A stretch of DNA of 6,603 nt from Tannerellaceae bacterium (GCA_031265595.1 JAISCM010000213.1:1-6603), one strand, 5' to 3'; shown: positions 1 to 6,138, counted from the stretch's first letter. The notes: generated by a model from the letters alone, not told the origin. A program made the numbers and translations.

Positions 1-1
1 A

Positions 2-127
2 CAGAAACGATATGAGAAAGCTTTGCAAATAATTAAAAATTTAAGCTTGAAATATCCGGAAAAAAATGTTTACTTTGCAGACCAAATCAGATTTTTGGAA
101 AAATTGATTATTAACACTAAAAAATAA
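2..127 (+). CDS. C-terminal end of a TPR-like protein (5' truncated by the window)
   Basis: A reading frame open from the left edge runs 41 codons to a TAA at 125-127. The translated tail is amphipathic and helical, with a YEKALQIIKNLSLKYP segment that has the spacing of the last helices of a tetratricopeptide repeat, followed by DQIRFLEKL. From what I know of Bacteroidota gene order, a TPR protein (often with an LptE-like gene further upstream) commonly precedes secG, which fits. The stop lies only 7 bases before the secG start, so the two genes are probably co-transcribed. No start, signal peptide or other domain can be seen. The TPR assignment rests on one repeat-like stretch plus context. 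An unrelated helical tail is possible, but the frame is very likely coding because its stop abuts secG with no room for a promoter. Confidence 0.6.
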   Translation, partial: QKRYEKALQIIKNLSLKYPEKNVYFADQIRFLEKLIINTKK

Positions 128-134
128 GACTAAG

Positions 135-491
135 ATGTATGTATTTATTTCCGTGCTAATCCTGATTGCAGCTATACTTTTGATATTGATCGTATTGATC
201 CAAAATTCAAAAGGGGGAGGGCTGGCTTCCGGATTTTCTTCTTCCAACCAGATCATGGGAGTACGCAAAACAACCGACTTTTTAGAGAAAGCCACCTGGG
301 GCTTAGCCGGTACTGTGATTGCTTTAAGTATTATCATTACAGCATTTATCCCAAGAAGCGCACAAACGAATCAATCAGAGATCAGACAACAGATCAACGA
401 CGCTATAAGGGTGGATCCCAATACGATCGCTCCTAATTTCGGCACGGCGCAGCAACCGATGCTCCCTTCCGAAGAAGAGCCGGCAGAATAA
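135..491 (+). CDS. secG: Preprotein translocase subunit SecG
   Basis: SecG is the small accessory subunit of the SecYEG channel in the inner membrane and assists SecA-driven export of unfolded proteins. The 118-residue product shows the family layout: a first membrane helix at about residues 2-22, the cytoplasmic LIQNSKGGGLASGF motif at 21-34 (the SecG hallmark), a linker ending FLEKATW at 49-55, and a second helix at about 55-72. A polar, acidic tail of about 45 residues ending PSEEEPAE follows; such tails are usual in Bacteroidota SecG and longer than the enterobacterial one. The ATG at 135 sits 7 bases after the preceding stop and begins directly with the first helix. No Shine-Dalgarno is visible, as is normal in this phylum. 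The stop codon is immediately followed by an A-run that forms the left arm of a terminator-like inverted repeat. Identification is secure. Confidence 0.96.
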   Translation: MYVFISVLILIAAILLILIVLIQNSKGGGLASGFSSSNQIMGVRKTTDFLEKATWGLAGTVIALSIIITAFIPRSAQTNQSEIRQQINDAIRVDPNTIAPNFGTAQQPMLPSEEEPAE

Positions 492-607
492 AAAAAAATC
501 TTCGCGAAGTTATTTCAAACTCTTCGCGTAGTTTTTGTAAATTCTTCGCGAAGAATTTGTAAAGACTTCGCGAAGAGTTACTGGAGACTTCGCGAAGATT
601 TTTTTTT
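490..607. repeat. Five-copy 22-bp-period array of the palindrome CTTCGCGAAG
   Basis: The 10-bp palindrome CTTCGCGAAG begins at 500, 522, 544, 566 and 588, an exact 22-bp step each time. Copies 1, 3, 4 and 5 are perfect. Copy 2 (CTTCGCGTAG) has one substitution. The four 12-bp spacers are A/T-rich and loosely related: spacers 2 and 3 share ttgtaaa, and all four have T at position 4 and A at position 10. This suggests duplication of a 22-bp unit followed by drift outside the palindromes. The array is bounded by a perfect 20-bp inverted repeat (490-509 with 588-607): nine A, then T, then the palindrome on the left, and the mirror image on the right. The left arm starts inside the secG stop codon. 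No full copy of the palindrome was seen elsewhere in the window. Its function is unknown; terminator and protein-binding array are both possible. Confidence 0.9.
566..607 (+). terminator. Intrinsic terminator after secG, formed by palindrome copies 4 and 5
   Basis: Copy 4 (566-575) can pair with copy 5 (588-597) as a perfect 10-bp stem with a 12-base loop. One A and a run of nine T (599-607) follow, the classic rho-independent layout. Copies 1 or 3 could equally serve as the 5' arm, giving larger alternative stems that end at the same T-run. Because the whole 490-607 block is mirror symmetric, the - strand transcript would also form a stem followed by nine U. It could therefore stop transcription in both directions. 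Confidence 0.7.
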
Positions 608-661
608 CCCTTTGGCTGAAAATTTTCTCAACGAAGACGGGGTGAATTACCGGGCAAATGT

Positions 662-669
662 TATCTTTG
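662..669 (+). promoter_or_regulatory. Candidate -7 promoter element (TATCTTTG) for the 151-residue gene
   Basis: TATCTTTG matches the Bacteroidota sigma-ABfr -7 consensus TAnnTTTG exactly. It lies after the secG terminator and before the next gene, where a promoter is needed. A start site 5-7 bases downstream would fall at about 674-676, the first base of the repeat block at 674-750, leaving a leader of about 83 bases. No TTTG is found at the usual -33 spacing, so this is a half-supported promoter. Confidence 0.4.
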
Positions 670-673
670 TGGC

Positions 674-750
674 GTCGGATCAATAAAGAGACAATATAAG
701 GTCAGATCAATAGAGATACAAGGTAGAGAGTCAAATCAGTAAAGATACAA
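674..750 (+). repeat. Three imperfect 21-bp direct repeats in the leader of the 151-residue gene
   Basis: Three copies lie at 674-694, 701-721 and 730-750. The first 20 bases follow gtcrratcartaragakaca and all copies end in a further a. Copies 1/2 and 2/3 agree at 18 of 21 positions, copies 1/3 at 17 of 21. Start-to-start distances are 27 and 29 bases, so the short links between copies (6 and 8 bases) are less conserved than the units. The last copy ends 7 bases before the ATG at 758. The copies are direct, not palindromic, and carry no clear stem-loop. They could bind a protein or small RNA, tune translation start, or be leftovers of slippage. Confidence 0.75.
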
Positions 751-757
751 TTATTTT

Positions 758-1213
758 ATGCCTATTACGATAAAGCCTTCGGTAAAGAGTGGATTAAAGA
801 AGATCCGCAATTATACACTTGCTACAGTTGTATTGAGCCTGATCTTTTTTGTTGCCATCCGTTATTATTATCCTTTTGGAGAAGGAGTGAAAACGGGGCA
901 ACTTAATTATGTAGTATACAAAGGGATCCTTTTCAAAACGTATGAAGGGAAATTGATCCAGAGCGGTTTCCAAAGTAGTAAGCCCGGTGCGATACAATCC
1001 AATGAGTTTAACTTTTCGGTAGACAATCCGCAGATAGCCGATTCACTGATGCGCGCCGGCGGGCAAATCGTAGAGCTGCGTTATAAAGAATATTTCGGCA
1101 CGCTGCCCTGGAGGGGGTATTCTAAATTCATTGTGTACGACATAGTAAGTATTACGCCTTCGAACCAACCGTTTATCAGTAATTATCCTCCGGCGGCGGC
1201 TACCTTTCAGTAA
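758..1213 (+). CDS. Conserved Bacteroidota membrane-anchored hypothetical protein
   Basis: The 151-residue product has a basic N-terminus (KPSVKSGLKKIRN), one hydrophobic helix at about residues 19-35, and then a compact domain presumably outside the inner membrane. Recognisable conserved-looking pieces are GVKTGQLNYVVYKGILFKTYEGKL (about 43-66; 43-62 is the core), FNFSV at 84-88, ELRYKEYFGTLPWRG ending near 120, and a closing beta-strand YSKFIVYDIVSI. I recall small Bacteroidota proteins with this GxxTGxL...KG..FKTYEG...LPWRG pattern. Some are labelled 6-phosphogluconate dehydrogenase in databases, but nothing here resembles that enzyme: there is no nucleotide-binding fold and the protein is far too short. 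The function is unknown. The ATG at 758 is the only sensible start; the next Met is residue 98. The gene is preceded by its own candidate promoter and repeat-filled leader, and it converges on the PLP-enzyme gene with a 30-base gap. Confidence 0.85.
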   Translation: MPITIKPSVKSGLKKIRNYTLATVVLSLIFFVAIRYYYPFGEGVKTGQLNYVVYKGILFKTYEGKLIQSGFQSSKPGAIQSNEFNFSVDNPQIADSLMRAGGQIVELRYKEYFGTLPWRGYSKFIVYDIVSITPSNQPFISNYPPAAATFQ

Positions 1214-1243
1214 CCGTCGTTTCCTTCCGTCAATTCTTTCCCG

Positions 1244-2272
1244 TTATCCCTCTTTCATCCATTCCCTGATGGCATCTATCAGTTGTTGATTCTCTGTGGG
1301 TGTTTGGGTGCAGAGGCGAAAATACGTTTCGTCGAGGCCATGAAAGTTGGAGGCGTCGCGGATAAGGATACCGTGGCGGGTAAGCAAATACTCTTTTAAT
1401 CCGGCGGCTGTTCCCTTTTTCAACCGTACCAAAAAGAAGGTCGTGGCGCTGGGGATCACTTCCAGCTCATCCAGTTTGTTTAATTGATAGATCAGTTCGG
1501 CCGTTTCGCGTTGCCATTTACGGATGGGCAGCGTAAATTGCGCCGGATGTATCAATATGTACTTACTGGCTTCTATGGCCAATGCGTTCACCGACCAGGG
1601 GATCAGATAGCTGTTTACCGCTTGGGTAATGGCCGTAGGCGCCATGATATACCCCATACGCAGGCCGGGCACATTGTATGCTTTAGAGATAGAATGTACC
1701 AGCGCCAGGTTTTTGTTCGTCTTCAGATCGGAAGGCTTCAGTAACTCTTCGGTAGTGAAAGCGGCATACGACTGGTCTACCACAAAGATAGTCTGTTTAT
1801 TGGCGGCAATCAGGCCAAGCAGTTCCGTGCGGCTGAACAGCTTGCCGTCGGGGTTATTCGGGTTGCATATCCAGCAATGATCCTGTCCCTCAAGGTTTAG
1901 CTCCGAAATATCTTCCGAATTGGGGAGGAAGGTTATCTTGTGCTTATGCAGGCGGCAGGCGTCTTCGTATTCGGAGAATGTGGGCGTTAGCAGTACCGAC
2001 TTTTTCTCGTTCCATACCTGCGCCAGCAGGTAGAGGGCCGTTACGGAGCCATTGGTTATCACCACATTTTCTTCTGCCACCTCATAGCGGCGGGCCAGTA
2101 AGCGTTTCAGGCTCCCTGCGTCGGGTTCGGGATAACGGGTTATCCTGTCGAACTGAGTGTTAAGATGGGCAATCAGCTTTTCCAGGTTGGCGCCATGCCA
2201 TACGTTAGAGCTGAAGTTGCTGGTTACTTGCTGCTGTGTGCTGTAAAAATCGTCGCCGTGTCCGAATAACAT
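1244..2272 (-). CDS. CobD/HisC-type PLP-dependent enzyme, probable threonine-phosphate decarboxylase
   Basis: This is a fold-type I PLP enzyme of 342 residues, near the 350-365 usual for HisC and CobD. Family landmarks are TNG at 73-75, NPNNPDG at 137-143, the cofactor-ring Asp166 in VVDQSYA, the Schiff-base Lys197 in SISKAYNVPGLRMGY with Arg205 of the same motif, and the carboxylate-binding Arg319 in YFRLC. The N-terminus (GHGDD, then SNFSSNVW and ITRYPEPDAGSL) aligns by eye with CobD (HGGN, DFSANINP, IERYPDAD) better than with HisC. CobD decarboxylates L-threonine-O-3-phosphate to (R)-1-aminopropan-2-yl phosphate for the lower-loop linker of cobalamin. No other cob or his gene is in the window, so the substrate is inferred and histidinol-phosphate aminotransferase remains an alternative. 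The enzyme should be cytoplasmic. It lies 57 bases downstream of the GH3-fusion gene on the same strand, and no hairpin terminator is visible at its 3' end. Confidence 0.85.
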   Translation of the reverse strand: MLFGHGDDFYSTQQQVTSNFSSNVWHGANLEKLIAHLNTQFDRITRYPEPDAGSLKRLLARRYEVAEENVVITNGSVTALYLLAQVWNEKKSVLLTPTFSEYEDACRLHKHKITFLPNSEDISELNLEGQDHCWICNPNNPDGKLFSRTELLGLIAANKQTIFVVDQSYAAFTTEELLKPSDLKTNKNLALVHSISKAYNVPGLRMGYIMAPTAITQAVNSYLIPWSVNALAIEASKYILIHPAQFTLPIRKWQRETAELIYQLNKLDELEVIPSATTFFLVRLKKGTAAGLKEYLLTRHGILIRDASNFHGLDETYFRLCTQTPTENQQLIDAIREWMKEG

Positions 2273-2324
2273 ATCTTTTGTTTTTTTAATGTACCTATTC
2301 CATGTTCCCCTCCCGGAGGAGGTG

Positions 2325-2332
2325 CAAAATTA
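2325..2332 (-). promoter_or_regulatory. Candidate -7 element (TAATTTTG) upstream of the PLP-enzyme gene
   Basis: Read on the - strand, TAATTTTG matches TAnnTTTG and overlaps the stop codon of the GH3-fusion gene. A start site would lie at about 2318, giving a leader of about 46 bases that includes a GC-rich CTCC/GGAG patch (about 2307-2323) that is locally self-complementary. No -33 TTTG is seen, so read-through from the upstream gene is equally likely. Confidence 0.3.
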
Positions 2333-5233
2333 TAAATCTTTTTGCGTTTTCCTATCAATTGCCTTGTATATTGCATCCTGTATCCTTGTACGAATATCCA
2401 GCGAGCTAAGCTTATTGTTGGCACGGGTAGGCGTAACGCGGTTACTAAGGAAAATGTAGATAAGCCGGTTGTCGGGGTCTACCCAGAAGCAAGTCCCCGT
2501 ATATCCCGTATGCCCGTAGACAGATGCCGGCGTCAGGGCCCCGCAAGGCGATAGCTTGGGCGTTCCCACAGCCGGTTTGTCGAAGCCCAGTCCCCGGCGC
2601 GAGGCAGGGCTCTTGCTCTGCGTAAACAGCCGGCTGGTCTCAGACGAAAGATAACGCTCGCCCCCATACTCGCCCTGATTGAGGAAGAGCTGTAATACCT
2701 TTGCCAGATCATTGGCGCTGGAAAACAAGCCGGCATTACCGGAAACGCCCCCCTGAAAGGCCGCCGCCTCATCGTGTACATACCCCCGGAGCAACTGCCG
2801 GCGCACCGTCTGATCGTCTTCCGTAGGCACAATCCGCAGGGTGTCTATTGTCTTTAATGGCGTATAGGTAGTGGTAACGGCGCCCAGGCGGCTGTAGAAA
2901 TTTGTGTACAGCAGCTTATCGAGCGGCGTCTTCGTCTGCGCTTCCACCATTTTTTGCAGCATAATAAAGTTGATGCAGCTATACAGATACTTCCCTTTCG
3001 TACCCAGCTTGGAGCGTTTGATTTCATTGATCACCGTATCGCGAAACGAATCATGCAGGTAGAAGCCGCTTGCCACCTCGGTGCGGAAGCCCTGCTTTGC
3101 CGTGTCGGAAACTAAGCCGGCAAGGTGTTTGTTCGTATGAAACGCTATCGTAGGGACTACGCCAGACTGGTGATAGAGCAGATCCTTTATCACAAGGTCT
3201 TTTTTATCAGACTCTTTGAGTTCGGGTATATAGTCGGCTATTTTGTTTGTGAGGGTAAACTGCTTCTCATCGTACGACTTCATTACGGCAAGCAGCGTAC
3301 CGGCGGCCTTCGATACAGAGGCCAGGTCGTAAACGGAATGTTCATCTACCTGTTGCTTCTTATCGTATGTATAATACCCAAAGGATTTATCGTAGATAAC
3401 CATACCATCCTGCGCCACCAGCACCTGGCATCCGGGAAAGGCTTTGGCGTCGAGCCCTTCTTTTACGATGCCGTCAATTACATGCAGGCGTTCGCTGTTG
3501 GCTCCGGTCTCTTCCGGCTCATGGTACCCCAGGCGTGTCTTTTGGGTAAAGATGCCTGTTCCGGCAAAATACATACCGGGGATAGAGATAGGGAGCTTCC
3601 CCTTCGCCGCAATGCCTCCGAAGATAAGTTGCGCGGCATACCTCTGCGCCAGCGGCGACGTTTCGTAAGCCATCACAACAGCTTTGGCCTTATCGATAGA
3701 CTTTTTGTAGTCTTTAGAGAAATAAGGCTGGGTAAAGAAAGCCAGGATAACCTCTTTCTTCCCGGCCAGCTCGCGGAGTAAGTCCGATTCGGGGATACGT
3801 ACCGTGTGGATACTGCAAATAATGACGTCGAACTTCCTGAGCTCTGCATACGTTTTCTTCTGTTCGGCAGCCGGGGCATTCCGTCCCAGACTAAAGAAAG
3901 ACACCGAGTCGTAGCGGCTGAGCGTCTGCTGAAATTCATTCCCTTTTGAATCGCCCAGCGAGAGAACGGCTATCTTCTTTTTGTCGAGTTCTCGGAGCGG
4001 GATACAGCCGGCCGTGTTTTTCAAGAGGGTAGTCCCCTCTTCATTAAGCTTGGCGGCGAGCCAGGCTGCATGGGGCGTATTGATGCGGTCGGCCAGGCCT
4101 TTTGTTTGTATGGGCGTATAATCGGCCAGGCCGGTCATGTATTTATATTGCAATACCTTGAGTACGCGCCGTTCGATGTCTTTTCTATCCAGTACGCCCT
4201 TTTCAATCGCTTCCTTCACAGCCTCGAAGTCGGTGATAGGGGTAGCCGACGACACCAATATCTCATTTCCCGCCTGCAAGGCTTTGACGGATATATTCTC
4301 ATCGTCTTTTACTAACGCCCCCTTCATAGCCAGGGCATCGGTAAACAGCAAGCCCTGGAAACCAAATTCTTTCTGCAATAAATCCGTCACCACCGGCCGG
4401 GAGAAAGTAGCCGGCATATCCTTCGTATTGTCTAAAGCCGGCACGTACAGGTGAGACGTCATAATACCCGCATAGCCATCGTATATATATCGCCTGAAAG
4501 GGAGTAGCTCTACACTGTCGAGCCGCCCCCGGCTATGGTAAATGGCGGGAAGCGTAGTATGCGAATCGTCGGACGTATCGCCATGCCCCGGAAAATGTTT
4601 GGCTACCGGGATAATACCGGCGCTCTCCAGCCCTTTAGCGTATGCCAGCCCTTTGTCGGAAACAAGGTCGGGGTCTTCGCCAAAGGCACGGTTGCCTATC
4701 ACCGGATTGGCCATATTACTGTTTACGTCGAGGGCCGGGGCGAAGTTGATCTGTATGCCCATTTCCCGGCATTGCCTGCCTACTTCCTTTCCGTATAGTT
4801 CGATGAGTGTGTCGTTCTCTATGGCGCCCAGCGTCATATTGCGCGGAAAGCGGGTAGTGCCGCTCAGGCGCATGGACAGCCCCCATTCGCCGTCGAGCGC
4901 TATAAATAGCGGAACGCGCGAAGCCTTTTGCAGGCGGTTCGTTACCTCAGCCTGCGTCTGCGGGCTCCCTTTGGCAAAGAGGATGCCTCCTACCTTTATT
5001 TCGTTGATGTAGCGTGTCAGCTTTTGCATATTCCTCGTATCGGCAGTTGGGTTGGCAATCACCATAAATAACTGACCGATACGTTCATCCGGCGTCATTG
5101 CGTCGAAAACGGAATCCGCCCAATGGTTCATCTTACTTTTATCGGCCGTTCGGAAAAGATTGGTCTCCGTTTGAGCAGTAAGAGCCAGTGTAAATAAGTA
5201 GAAACAGAAAAGAAATATAAACTTTTTCATCAT
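2330..5233 (-). CDS. Secreted GH3 beta-N-acetylglucosaminidase (NagZ-type) fused to a class-C-beta-lactamase-fold serine hydrolase
   Basis: A 967-residue two-enzyme protein. Residues 1 to about 21 are a Sec signal peptide (MMKKF, hydrophobic core, then LTAQT) with no lipobox, so a periplasmic location is predicted. The GH3 domain (about 35-370) carries the NagZ signature KHFPGHGDTSDDSH at 212-225, with the acid/base dyad Asp223/His225, and the nucleophile Asp299 in FTDALAMKG. A GH3 C-terminal alpha/beta domain follows (about 395-565). The serine-hydrolase domain (about 580-960) shows SVSK (Ser639, Lys642), Tyr751 in YSC, and HTG at 908-910. NagZ removes GlcNAc from muropeptides. The separate Bacillus partner AmiE, of this same fold, cleaves the peptide from MurNAc, so the fusion plausibly does both steps; the second activity is inferred. 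Start choice: a GTG at 5236 is in frame, but I prefer the ATG at 5233 (the ATG at 5230 is also possible). Confidence 0.92.
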   Translation of the reverse strand: MMKKFIFLFCFYLFTLALTAQTETNLFRTADKSKMNHWADSVFDAMTPDERIGQLFMVIANPTADTRNMQKLTRYINEIKVGGILFAKGSPQTQAEVTNRLQKASRVPLFIALDGEWGLSMRLSGTTRFPRNMTLGAIENDTLIELYGKEVGRQCREMGIQINFAPALDVNSNMANPVIGNRAFGEDPDLVSDKGLAYAKGLESAGIIPVAKHFPGHGDTSDDSHTTLPAIYHSRGRLDSVELLPFRRYIYDGYAGIMTSHLYVPALDNTKDMPATFSRPVVTDLLQKEFGFQGLLFTDALAMKGALVKDDENISVKALQAGNEILVSSATPITDFEAVKEAIEKGVLDRKDIERRVLKVLQYKYMTGLADYTPIQTKGLADRINTPHAAWLAAKLNEEGTTLLKNTAGCIPLRELDKKKIAVLSLGDSKGNEFQQTLSRYDSVSFFSLGRNAPAAEQKKTYAELRKFDVIICSIHTVRIPESDLLRELAGKKEVILAFFTQPYFSKDYKKSIDKAKAVVMAYETSPLAQRYAAQLIFGGIAAKGKLPISIPGMYFAGTGIFTQKTRLGYHEPEETGANSERLHVIDGIVKEGLDAKAFPGCQVLVAQDGMVIYDKSFGYYTYDKKQQVDEHSVYDLASVSKAAGTLLAVMKSYDEKQFTLTNKIADYIPELKESDKKDLVIKDLLYHQSGVVPTIAFHTNKHLAGLVSDTAKQGFRTEVASGFYLHDSFRDTVINEIKRSKLGTKGKYLYSCINFIMLQKMVEAQTKTPLDKLLYTNFYSRLGAVTTTYTPLKTIDTLRIVPTEDDQTVRRQLLRGYVHDEAAAFQGGVSGNAGLFSSANDLAKVLQLFLNQGEYGGERYLSSETSRLFTQSKSPASRRGLGFDKPAVGTPKLSPCGALTPASVYGHTGYTGTCFWVDPDNRLIYIFLSNRVTPTRANNKLSSLDIRTRIQDAIYKAIDRKTQKDL

Positions 5234-5252
5234 CACGCACTCAAAATTTGTT

Positions 5253-5260
5253 CAAAAGTA
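5253..5260 (-). promoter_or_regulatory. Candidate -7 element (TACTTTTG) for the GH3-fusion gene
   Basis: On the - strand TACTTTTG matches TAnnTTTG exactly and lies about 20 bases before the ATG at 5233, implying a short leader of about 13 bases. The region is A/T-rich, as expected for a promoter. No -33 TTTG at normal spacing was found. The element is only 21 bases from the divergent -7 candidate at 5282-5289. Confidence 0.35.
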
Positions 5261-5281
5261 CGAAATTTACGCTTATATATT

Positions 5282-5289
5282 TATCTTTG
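5282..5289 (+). promoter_or_regulatory. Candidate -7 element (TATCTTTG) for the NIPSNAP gene
   Basis: TATCTTTG again matches TAnnTTTG, 24 bases before the ATG at 5314, implying a start site near 5295 and a leader of about 19 bases. It is identical to the -7 candidate at 662-669. A TTTG exists at 5247-5250 but is 31 bases upstream, too far for a standard -33 element. Confidence 0.4.
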
Positions 5290-5313
5290 ATGTGTATTAC
5301 ATATCTCTAATCC

Positions 5314-6093
5314 ATGAAAAATATGAAAAGAAGACATTTTATGAAAGCTGCCGGGTTGCTGGCTACAGTCCCCGTAGTAGAAGGTATCGCTTCCGTACCG
5401 GCCCATCTGGCCAAAGAAAAAGAGATCTACGAATGGCGTATCTACACGCTTACGTCCGACGGCGACGCGCTCGATTCGTTCTACAAAGACACGCTTATCC
5501 CGGCCTACAACCGGAAAGGGATCAAAGTAGGCGCCTTTAAGTTGTACGAAGAAAAAGACGCGCCACAGCGTTTCTACCTCTTTGTCTACCCCAATATCGC
5601 TGCGTTCCACAGCGTAAAGCGTGAGATATGGAACGATACAGCTTTCCGAAAGGCAGCGCAGCCGTTTTACGACAAGACAGCCGCCGCCCCCATCTACAAA
5701 GATTTTGAATCCTATCTGTGCGAAGCATTCGACAAGATACCCCAACTAAAAATGCCCGACAAAAGCCGCACCTTATTCCACCTTCGCCACTACCGCAGCC
5801 CCAACGAAGAGGCCAACCAGCGCAAGGTAAAGATGTTCAACGAGGCAGAAATGGCTATCTTCGACAAAGTAGGCGTACACCCCGTATGCTATGGCGAAGC
5901 CCTATCAGGCCCCCACATGCCCGCCCTCATGTACCTCACCTGGTATAAAGACAAAGACGCGCACGACGCCTCCTGGAAAGCTTTCGGCGCCCACCCCGAC
6001 TGGAACGCCATCAAAAGCCTCCCCGAGTACGCCCACACAGCCATAGATAACACCAACCGCATCCTGCTGCCGCTGGCTTATTCGCAAGTGTAA
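5314..6093 (+). CDS. Tat-exported NIPSNAP-family protein
   Basis: The 259-residue product begins with KRRHFMKAAGLLATVP, a good twin-arginine signal (RRxFxK followed by a hydrophobic stretch), with a likely cleavage site near VPA at 28-30. The mature protein has two NIPSNAP-like units of the ferredoxin-like alpha/beta barrel type: the first at about residues 38-135, starting EIYEWRIYTL, and the second at about 152-257, starting TLFHLRHYRSP and including WKAFGAHPDWNAIK. Bacterial NIPSNAP proteins are common but mostly have no assigned reaction, so none is given. Use of the Tat route suggests folding, possibly with a cofactor or partner, before export to the periplasm; that part is inference. 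Start: ATG 5314 is used, though the ATG at 5323 would give MKRRHFMKA, which is also typical. It is divergently transcribed from the GH3 fusion. The second half uses C-ending codons heavily compared with secG and the 151-residue gene. Confidence 0.88.
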   Translation: MKNMKRRHFMKAAGLLATVPVVEGIASVPAHLAKEKEIYEWRIYTLTSDGDALDSFYKDTLIPAYNRKGIKVGAFKLYEEKDAPQRFYLFVYPNIAAFHSVKREIWNDTAFRKAAQPFYDKTAAAPIYKDFESYLCEAFDKIPQLKMPDKSRTLFHLRHYRSPNEEANQRKVKMFNEAEMAIFDKVGVHPVCYGEALSGPHMPALMYLTWYKDKDAHDASWKAFGAHPDWNAIKSLPEYAHTAIDNTNRILLPLAYSQV

Positions 6094-6138
6094 GAGAAAT
6101 AGGGAAGAAGGCAAAACAGGGAAGAAGAAATCGCCACA

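Noticed and set aside
490..607. CRISPR array, suggested by short regularly spaced repeats
   Set aside because: Repeats are only 10 bp and palindromic, spacers are 12 bp and related to each other, and no cas genes are present.
1214..1243. Possible bidirectional terminator between the convergent genes
   Set aside because: The 30-base gap is pyrimidine-rich on the + strand but contains no stem-loop or T-run after a stem.
2302..2324. GC-rich CTCC/GGAG patch as a terminator between the GH3 fusion and the PLP-enzyme gene
   Set aside because: The possible stems are 4-5 bp with loops that are too small or competing registers. The only nearby A/T-run (2274-2288) is separated from the patch by about 20 bases, so a functional terminator is not supported.
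3125..3781. A 218-codon open frame on the + strand inside the GH3 fusion
   Set aside because: It lies wholly antisense to a gene with intact catalytic motifs. Its translation is Cys/Arg-rich with no domain signal, as expected for a shadow frame of GC-rich coding DNA.
4542..5012. A 156-codon + strand frame antisense to the GH3 domain
   Set aside because: Shadow of the real coding strand: no recognisable domain, serine/proline-rich composition, and no promoter context.
5281..5745. A 154-codon - strand frame opposite the NIPSNAP gene
   Set aside because: It overlaps the Tat signal and the first NIPSNAP unit, which are clearly real, and its translation has no family resemblance.
6101..6127. Direct repeat agggaagaag (6101-6110 and 6118-6127)
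   Set aside because: Two copies of a low-complexity purine 10-mer after a stop codon can arise by chance, and nothing else supports a role.
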